This document shows, one piece after another, positions 1 through 7,140 of a DNA stretch of 64,000 nucleotides (position 1 is the stretch's first letter; each line of letters begins with the position of its first letter). The position numbers and the translations under genes are program-made. This DNA comes from Planobispora longispora. GTDB taxonomy: Bacteria; Actinomycetota; Actinomycetes; Streptosporangiales; Streptosporangiaceae. Location: contig NZ_BOOH01000012.1 of assembly GCF_016863135.1 (NCBI RefSeq), positions 141,288 through 205,287 on the forward strand. The letters run 5' to 3'. The notes under the pieces are model-generated. The model was not told the DNA's origin and made no database searches. It saw nothing but the letters and a program-made list of their open reading frames with translations.

Positions 1-656
1 GCCTCGACGGCGAAACCGGCCTCGCTCAGGAACGCCCCCAGCGCGGGCACGTCCAGGAAGCGCAGGCTCGTACGGTCGACGCGCAGGACGGCGCCGTCCG
101 AATCGCTGACCGTCTCGGTGAACGTCACGACGTCACCGACGACCGACTCGACGTGGTGCGCGACGCTCAGGGTGCGGCCGGTCGCGTACTCGACCCGGGA
201 GGCGTTCGACGGGTTCCAGTCGTCCCAGGCTCGCGCCTGCGGGTGCCGCGTCTCGAAGGCGAACCCGCCGCCGTTGCGCAGCGCCGCCCGGATCGCGGTC
301 AGCGAGGCCCGCAGCTCGTCGTCGCCCACCAGGCACTGGAACGCGTTGCCGGCCATCGTCGCCAGGTCGAACTCGCGATCCCAGGCCGCCTCCGCGGCGA
401 CGCCCGCCACCCACTCGACGTCGGCGCGCCGCCGGGCCCGTTCCAGCGCCGCCGGGTCCGGATCCAGCCCGACCAGCCGCCCGGGGTGCCCGCACTCCCG
501 GGCGTGGCGCAGCATGCCGCCCGTCCCGCAGCCCACGTCCAGCACGGCCTCCGCCTTCATCACGAGGTCGTGGTAGAACGCGTCACCGGGATAACGCGCG
601 ACATCCCAGGGGTACTGGAGGTCGTAAAGCTCTGCGGCGTCGGCATCGGAGAACAC
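1..656 (-). CDS. Class I SAM-dependent methyltransferase, 3' end cut by the window
   Basis: The minus-strand frame reads without a stop from a GTG at 656 to the window edge, giving 218 residues and lacking the C-terminus. The sequence has motif I VLDVGCGTGGML near residues 36-47, an acidic motif II region GLDPDPAALERAR, and a later WNPSNASRVEY segment, the pattern of small-molecule class I methyltransferases (methyltransferase 25/11 type). It should transfer a methyl group from S-adenosylmethionine in the cytoplasm, but the substrate cannot be read from the sequence. The N-terminus AELYDLQYPWDVARYP is typical of proteins that start with a DxYD-like element. The start is the first GTG that includes this element. 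No operon partner is visible; the next gene is 165 bases away on the same strand. Confidence 0.85.
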   Translation of the reverse strand, partial: MFSDADAAELYDLQYPWDVARYPGDAFYHDLVMKAEAVLDVGCGTGGMLRHARECGHPGRLVGLDPDPAALERARRRADVEWVAGVAAEAAWDREFDLATMAGNAFQCLVGDDELRASLTAIRAALRNGGGFAFETRHPQARAWDDWNPSNASRVEYATGRTLSVAHHVESVVGDVVTFTETVSDSDGAVLRVDRTSLRFLDVPALGAFLSEAGFAVE

Positions 657-821
657 TCCGGCAGTATCGGTCGCCGCCCGGCGGCGGCCAACCGGTTTTC
701 CCGGCCCGCGGGCCGAGGGCGCGCCTCGCGGGGCGAGGTGACCGCATGCCGCCGGAAGGCGCTCCCGGCCGCGGGAGGTTCACGGCTGGAGCGGATCCGC
801 CGCGCGTCCCGGGCGGCCGGA

Positions 822-1106
822 TCAGGGCGGGCCGGATCCGGATATCTGATATCGGAGGACTTCGGCGTCGCGGATCATCGACGTCTGCTCGTCATCCGGC
901 CCGGAGCTCCGGAAGGCGTCGAGGGCCTCCTCGGACTCCCATCTCTCGTAGACGTTGATCCGCCCGGCGTCGACCAGGTCGGCGCTCACCGCGAAGTCGA
1001 GGCAGCCGGAGGAGGAGCGGGCCTGCTCGACCACGCTCACGCAGCTCCGCAGATAGGTGTTCCGGACCTCCGGATCGACGGCGAGCCAGCCGGAAACAAT
1101 GATCAT
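822..1106 (-). CDS. Antibiotic biosynthesis monooxygenase (ABM) domain protein
   Basis: This 94-residue protein fits the dimeric ferredoxin-like ABM/YgiN family in length and pattern: an N-terminal MIIVSGWLAVDPEVR strand, a central SGCLDFAVSADLVDAGRI and an INVYERWESEEALDAFRSS helix. Family members are cofactor-free quinol monooxygenases or small oxygenases acting on polyketide or aromatic substrates, though many are uncharacterised. Nothing in the sequence tells which substrate is used. It stands alone, 147 bases downstream (in its own direction) of a TetR gene on the same strand, and it is unclear whether they share a transcript. Confidence 0.85.
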   Translation of the reverse strand: MIIVSGWLAVDPEVRNTYLRSCVSVVEQARSSSGCLDFAVSADLVDAGRINVYERWESEEALDAFRSSGPDDEQTSMIRDAEVLRYQISGSGPP

Positions 1107-1135
1107 GCCGTCATCGTAGGGTCCGCCACCGACAG

Positions 1136-1205
1136 AACCCGAAGGCCGTGACCGACGGAATCGGAGGGCCGTGACCGGCGGAACCCGAAGATCCGCGACC
1201 GGCGG
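1136..1205. repeat. Three imperfect 23-24 bp tandem repeats
   Basis: Three consecutive units (1136-1158, 1159-1181, 1182-1205) share the pattern AAYCSGARGGCCGTGACCGG followed by CGG, with about 75-80 percent identity by eye, and a partial fourth unit follows. They fill the gap between the ABM and TetR genes. No known element is recognised. Confidence 0.6.
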
Positions 1206-1253
1206 AACCCGGGCGGCGCGCGTCGTCCTGCCGGACAGCTCCGCGGGAGGCCT

Positions 1254-1823
1254 TCAGCCCGTCCGCAGCAGCCGCCGGAGGAGCTCCCCGACGACCGCCT
1301 CGGCGTTCCCCCCGTCCCCCGATCGCGCGACGAGCAGGGCGATCTCGTTGATCCCCGCCAGCAGCACGTGCGCGTGCAGGTCCACCTGGTCCTCCGGCAG
1401 CGCCCCGGTGGCGTGGAGGGCGGCTTTCAGCATGCCGAACGCGTGGCGTTCCTCCAGGGCTCGCCAGCGCTCCCAGCCGAGGACCGAGGGCGCGTCGATC
1501 AGGACGATCCGCCGGATCACGGGGTCTCCGGCCAGCCGGATCCAGGTCAGAACGCCGGTGCGCAGGGCCTCGGCCGGGTCGTCGATCTCCCGAACGGCCT
1601 CGGCGATCTTCGCTCCCGCGTCCGCCTCGACCGACTCCAGCACGGCCTCGAACAGCGCGTCCTTGCCCGCGTAGTGGTGGTAGAGCGCGCCCTTGCTCAG
1701 CCCCGACTCCTGCAGGACGGCCTCGATCGAGGCGCCCTCGTAACCGTGCTCGGCGAACAGCCGGGTGGCGATCGCGATGAGCTGGTCGCGGGTGGCCGCG
1801 CCGCGCCGGGCCTTGAGGTTCAT
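1254..1823 (-). CDS. TetR family transcriptional regulator
   Basis: The 189-residue protein has an N-terminal TetR helix-turn-helix (TRDQLIAIATRLFAEHGY, then IEAVLQESGLSKGALYHHY, residues about 11-55) and an all-helical ligand-binding domain with a LAGDPVIRRIVLIDAPSVLGW segment seen in one common actinobacterial TetR subgroup. It is divergent from the hydrolase at 1899, with 75 bases between the start codons. Two near-identical palindromes lie in that gap, so it most likely represses both itself and the hydrolase. The ligand is unknown. The ATG at 1823 is the only start that keeps the full recognition domain without running far into the operators. Confidence 0.93.
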   Translation of the reverse strand: MNLKARRGAATRDQLIAIATRLFAEHGYEGASIEAVLQESGLSKGALYHHYAGKDALFEAVLESVEADAGAKIAEAVREIDDPAEALRTGVLTWIRLAGDPVIRRIVLIDAPSVLGWERWRALEERHAFGMLKAALHATGALPEDQVDLHAHVLLAGINEIALLVARSGDGGNAEAVVGELLRRLLRTG

Positions 1824-1839
1824 GGAACCACTCTAGACA

Positions 1840-1858
1840 TACCGACCATCGGTCGGTA
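1840..1858. promoter_or_regulatory. Palindromic TetR operator 1
   Basis: A perfect inverted repeat TACCGACC-ATC-GGTCGGTA sits 17 bases upstream of the TetR start codon. Arms of 8 bases around a short spacer are typical of TetR operators. A second copy of the core lies at 1868-1880. Confidence 0.8.
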
Positions 1859-1867
1859 ATTTTGCAG

Positions 1868-1880
1868 ACCGACGGTCGGT
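1868..1880. promoter_or_regulatory. Palindromic TetR operator 2
   Basis: The palindrome ACCGAC-G-GTCGGT repeats the ACCGAC/GTCGGT core of operator 1 and lies 18 bases before the hydrolase ATG. It is followed by the ribosome binding site ACGGAGG at 1887-1893. The two sites together suggest cooperative binding of two TetR dimers over both promoters. Confidence 0.75.
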
Positions 1881-1898
1881 ATCCAAACGGAGGCTTCA

Positions 1899-2726
1899 AT
1901 GAACCTGAGCGCGTACGAGAAGACGATCGGCGACCTCGGCTACGTCGACGTGGGCGAGGGGGCGGCCACGCTGTTCGTGCACGGCGTCGGCACCGGCTCC
2001 CACCTGTGGCGCAACGTCATCGCCGGGCTCAAGGACGAACGCCGCTGCATCGCGCTGGACCTTCCGCTCCACGGCCGGAGCCGGGCCCGCGACGACCTCT
2101 CCCTGCCGGCGCTCGCCGAGGTGCTGGAGGAGTTCTGCGCGAGGCTGGGGCTCGACCAGGTGGATCTGGTCGCCAACGACACGGGCGGCGCGGTGGCTCA
2201 GATCTTCGCGGTCAGGCACACCGGACGGCTCCGCACGCTCACGCTCACCAACTGCGACGTGCACGACGACCTGCCGCCCGAGGCGTTCAAGCCCACCGTC
2301 GAGCTGGCCGCCAGGGGCGAGCTGGCCCCGCTGGCCGCCGCGGCGCTCGACCGGCCGGAGCTGATCGCGGCCACCGTCTACGGGCAGGGCTACCAGCGCA
2401 TCGAGGACCCCGGGGCCCTCGTCGAGGCGTACATGCGGCCGATCTTCGGCACCCCGGAGGGAGGCCGGGCCTTCGAGCGCATGCTGGTCGCGCTGGACGC
2501 CAAGGACCTCATCGCCATAGCGGCGGAGCTCGCCGCGCTGACCGTGCCGACGCTGGTGGCGTGGGGGACGGACGACGTCTTCTTCGGCCTCGACCGGGCC
2601 CGCTGGCTGCGCGACACCATTCCGGGCGTCGAGGAGGTCGTCGAGATCGAGGGCGGCAGGCTCTTCTTCCCCGACGAGCGCGCCGCCGACCTTCTGCCGC
2701 ACCTGCGCAGGCACCTGGCCGGGTGA
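1899..2726 (+). CDS. Alpha/beta hydrolase with Asp nucleophile position
   Basis: The 275-residue protein has the alpha/beta-hydrolase fold: oxyanion motif HGVG at 28-31, a DLPLHGRS turn at 54-61, and a nucleophile elbow at 92-97 that reads A-N-D-T-G-G. The nucleophile position is Asp94, as in haloalkane dehalogenases, rather than Ser. The GTDD segment at 223-226 supplies the usual acid position. At the place where the catalytic His normally follows a Gly-Gly turn, the sequence reads GGRLFF (252-257), so His is replaced. The protein may therefore be a dehalogenase-like enzyme, a non-classical hydrolase or a ligand-binding protein. It is divergent from a TetR gene and has a good ribosome binding site, so it is probably induced by that regulator's ligand. 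Confidence 0.85.
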   Translation: MNLSAYEKTIGDLGYVDVGEGAATLFVHGVGTGSHLWRNVIAGLKDERRCIALDLPLHGRSRARDDLSLPALAEVLEEFCARLGLDQVDLVANDTGGAVAQIFAVRHTGRLRTLTLTNCDVHDDLPPEAFKPTVELAARGELAPLAAAALDRPELIAATVYGQGYQRIEDPGALVEAYMRPIFGTPEGGRAFERMLVALDAKDLIAIAAELAALTVPTLVAWGTDDVFFGLDRARWLRDTIPGVEEVVEIEGGRLFFPDERAADLLPHLRRHLAG

Positions 2727-3083
2727 GGTCCGGCCGGGCGCCGGCGCGGCGGGCCGCCGAGCCCTTCCCGACTTCCGGGCGAAGCGGCCCCGGGCATGTT
2801 CCGGACATGTACGAGTCATGGAGTGACGTGTCCGAAACAAGGCCGAAACACCATCCCCCCGAGATTCACAGATGTGAAACACGCAAGGTCGTGGCCCGAA
2901 ACCACGGGAGAACACGCTGTGGCGCACGGGAGAGGAAGCCGGACCGGAACGCCGTGAGGCGTCGCGGGCGAGGCGACCCAACCCTGCAGGAACGTCAGTG
3001 CGCGGCCGGTCGAAGGAGCCCTGGAAGCGTCCACTGCGACTGTGCAACCGGCCACACGCCAATCGGAAGGAGGGTCGCGTCGA
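2727..3083. other. Intergenic region upstream of amtB with long leader
   Basis: This 357-base gap separates the hydrolase from amtB. It holds GlnR-type boxes at 2823-2902 (listed separately). The remaining ~180 bases up to the amtB ribosome binding site GGAAGGAGGG at 3065-3074 show no open frame that I can support, suggesting a long untranslated leader. Confidence 0.6.
2823..2902. promoter_or_regulatory. GlnR-type nitrogen-control boxes before amtB
   Basis: GTGAC-N6-GAAAC occurs at 2823-2838, a further GAAAC follows after six more bases at 2845-2849, and TTCAC-N6-GAAAC occurs at 2865-2880, with another GAAAC at 2898-2902. The GlnR consensus of Streptomyces and mycobacteria is gTnAC-N6-GaAAC, and amtB is a classic GlnR target. 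The match is by eye; binding is inferred. The sites imply activation of amtB-glnK-glnD under nitrogen limitation. Confidence 0.75.
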
Positions 3084-4729
<1,646 letters not shown>

Positions 4730-4732
4730 CCG

Positions 4733-7009
4733 GTGAGAGGCGACACTCGCTCGTACGCCGCGGCCCGCAAGGAGCGGGCCGCGGACATCGACCGCTGGCT
4801 GACGGACCTGCTCCGGACCGCCTGCGGCACGCCGTACGGGAACAACGGGGGAACGAGAGGTACGGACGAGCGCGGCGCCCTGAGCGGGGTCGCGCTCGTC
4901 GCGGTTGGGAGCCTGGGGCGTTCGGAGCTCGCCCCGGGCAGTGATCTGGACCTGGTCCTGCTGCACGACGGCCGGGAGGACGTCGCGCGCATCGCGGACC
5001 GGATCTGGTACCCGGTCTGGGACTCCGGGATCGGCCTGGACCACTCGGTGCGGACCGTGGACGAGGCCGCCAAGGTCGCGCGGGAGGATCTGAAGGCGGT
5101 GCTCGGGCTGATCCAGGCCCGGCACGTGGCGGGGGACCCGGAGCTGACGCGGGCCGCGCGCGAGACCGTGCTCGCCGAGTGGCGGGCCGACTCCCGGCGC
5201 CGCCTGGGCGAGCTGCGGGAGGCCGCCAGCCGCCGCGTGGAGACCAGCGGCGAGCTGGCGTTCCTGCTCGAACCGGATCTGCGGGACGCGCGGGGCGGGC
5301 TCCGCGACGTGCAGGCGATGCAGGCCGTGGCGGCGGCCTGGGTGGCCTCGGCTCCCGGCCCCCGGGTCCGCGAGGCGTACGAGCTGCTGCTCGACATCAG
5401 GCACGGCCTGCACCTGGTGACCGCGCGCGGCGCCGACCGGCTGGTCCTGCAGGAGCAGGACGCGGTCGCCGGGACGCTGGGGCTGCTCGACGCCGAGGCG
5501 CTGATGCGCAGGCTCGCGGAGGCGGGCCGGACGATCGCGCACGCCTTCGACGCCACCTGGCGCACCGTGGACCGGCTGCTGTCGGGCCCCGCGCCGAGGG
5601 GCCGCCGCCCGCTCGCCGACGGAGTGGTGGAGCACGGCGGCGAGGTGGTGCTGGCCCGCGGGGTCAACCCGCGCAAGGACCCCGTGCTCGTGCTCCGCGC
5701 GGCGGCGGCCGCCGCCGAGGCGGGGCTGCCGCTCGCTCCGGCCACCGTGAACACGCTGGCCGCCCAGTCGCCGCCGCTCCCGGTGCCCTGGCCGGACGAG
5801 GCGCGGGACGCGCTGGTCGCCCTGCTGGGCGCCGGGCGTGCGGCGGTGCCGGTCTGGGAGGAGCTGGACCAGGCGGGGGTGCTGGTCCGGCTCCTCCCGG
5901 ACTGGGAGCGGGTACGGCACCGCCCGCAGCGCAACCCGGTGCACCGCTACACGGTCGACCGCCACCTGATCGAGGCCGCCGCCGGGGCCGCGGCGTTCAC
6001 GCGCGAGGTCTCCCGGCCCGACCTGCTGCTGATCTGCGCGCTCCTGCACGACATCGGCAAGGGCTATCCCGGCGACCACTCCACCACCGGCGCGGTCGTG
6101 GCCCGTGACATCGCCGTCCGGATGGGCCTGCCCCCGGCGGACGTCGAGGTCGTGGAGACCGTGGTCCGCCACCACCTGCTGCTGCCGGAGACCGCCACCC
6201 GCCGCGACCTGGACGACCCGGTGACGATCTCCCGGGTGGCCGAGGCGGTCGGCTCGCGCGAGGTCCTGGAACTGCTCGCGGCCCTGGCCGTGGCCGACGG
6301 CAACGCCACCGGGCCGGCCGCGTGGAACGCCTGGAAGGCCTCCCTGGTCGCCGACCTGGTGCGCCGGACGCGGTCGGTGCTCTCGGGCACCCCGCTCCCG
6401 CCCGCGCCCTCGCTCTCTCCCGGGCAGGCGTCCCTGGCCCGGCACGGCGGCGGCGCGATCCGGGTCAACGGGGGAGCGGTCACCGTGGTCGCGCCCGACC
6501 GGGCGGGGCTGCTCTGGCACGCGGCCGGGGTGCTGGCCGCGCACCGCATGGTGGTGCGGGCGGCCTCGGCGGCCTCCGCGGGATCCACCGCCGTCATCGA
6601 GTTCTCGGTCGTCCCGGAGTACGGCTCGCCGCCCGACCCGGCGACGCTGGAGGCCGATCTGCGCCTGGTCCTGGCCGGCCGGCTCGACATCGAGCAACGC
6701 CTGGCCAGGAGGGCGCGTTCGATGCGCCCGGCCCGGGTGCCGGTCGCCCCGCCGCGCGTGACCCTGGTCGATGACGCATCTCACACCGCAACGGTCATAG
6801 AAGTACGCGCGCACGACCGACCGGGGCTATTGTGGCGAATTGGCAGAGCGTTCGGCGAATGTGGTCTTGACGTACGCGCCGCGCGCGTTGAGACTCTCGG
6901 CGCAGAGGCGGTGGATGTCTTCTACGTGGTCGACAGGGCCGGGCGTCCCCTCACGGATGAGGCCCAGCGTGCACAGGTGAGAGATCAGGTACTTGCGGCG
7001 TTGCGATAA
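4733..7009 (+). CDS. glnD: PII uridylyl/adenylyltransferase GlnD
   Basis: The 758-residue bifunctional enzyme modifies and demodifies PII. The nucleotidyltransferase motif VGSLGRSELAPGSDLDLVLL lies at residues 58-77, an HD phosphohydrolase motif LLHDIGKGYPGDHS at about 436-449, and two ACT domains begin near residues 581 (TVVAPDRAGLLWHAAG) and 689 (EVRAHDRPGLLWRIG). All catalytic motifs look intact. It starts with GTG 3 bases after glnK. In S. coelicolor the homologue adenylylates GlnK. In most actinobacteria ffh follows glnD; here the next gene is a conservon and ffh is 43 kb away. Confidence 0.95.
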   Translation: MRGDTRSYAAARKERAADIDRWLTDLLRTACGTPYGNNGGTRGTDERGALSGVALVAVGSLGRSELAPGSDLDLVLLHDGREDVARIADRIWYPVWDSGIGLDHSVRTVDEAAKVAREDLKAVLGLIQARHVAGDPELTRAARETVLAEWRADSRRRLGELREAASRRVETSGELAFLLEPDLRDARGGLRDVQAMQAVAAAWVASAPGPRVREAYELLLDIRHGLHLVTARGADRLVLQEQDAVAGTLGLLDAEALMRRLAEAGRTIAHAFDATWRTVDRLLSGPAPRGRRPLADGVVEHGGEVVLARGVNPRKDPVLVLRAAAAAAEAGLPLAPATVNTLAAQSPPLPVPWPDEARDALVALLGAGRAAVPVWEELDQAGVLVRLLPDWERVRHRPQRNPVHRYTVDRHLIEAAAGAAAFTREVSRPDLLLICALLHDIGKGYPGDHSTTGAVVARDIAVRMGLPPADVEVVETVVRHHLLLPETATRRDLDDPVTISRVAEAVGSREVLELLAALAVADGNATGPAAWNAWKASLVADLVRRTRSVLSGTPLPPAPSLSPGQASLARHGGGAIRVNGGAVTVVAPDRAGLLWHAAGVLAAHRMVVRAASAASAGSTAVIEFSVVPEYGSPPDPATLEADLRLVLAGRLDIEQRLARRARSMRPARVPVAPPRVTLVDDASHTATVIEVRAHDRPGLLWRIGRAFGECGLDVRAARVETLGAEAVDVFYVVDRAGRPLTDEAQRAQVRDQVLAALR

Positions 7010-7140
7010 CCATAAGAAATCAGTCTCTCGTCACCTTTGTAACGATTAAGTCCGGTTTGTCGGTTATGTCGGTTCTGTCCCGTGAACGTATGGTCTGATG
7101 ATGACCACTCATGTCGTGATGGTGAAGGGTAGCGAGAGCG

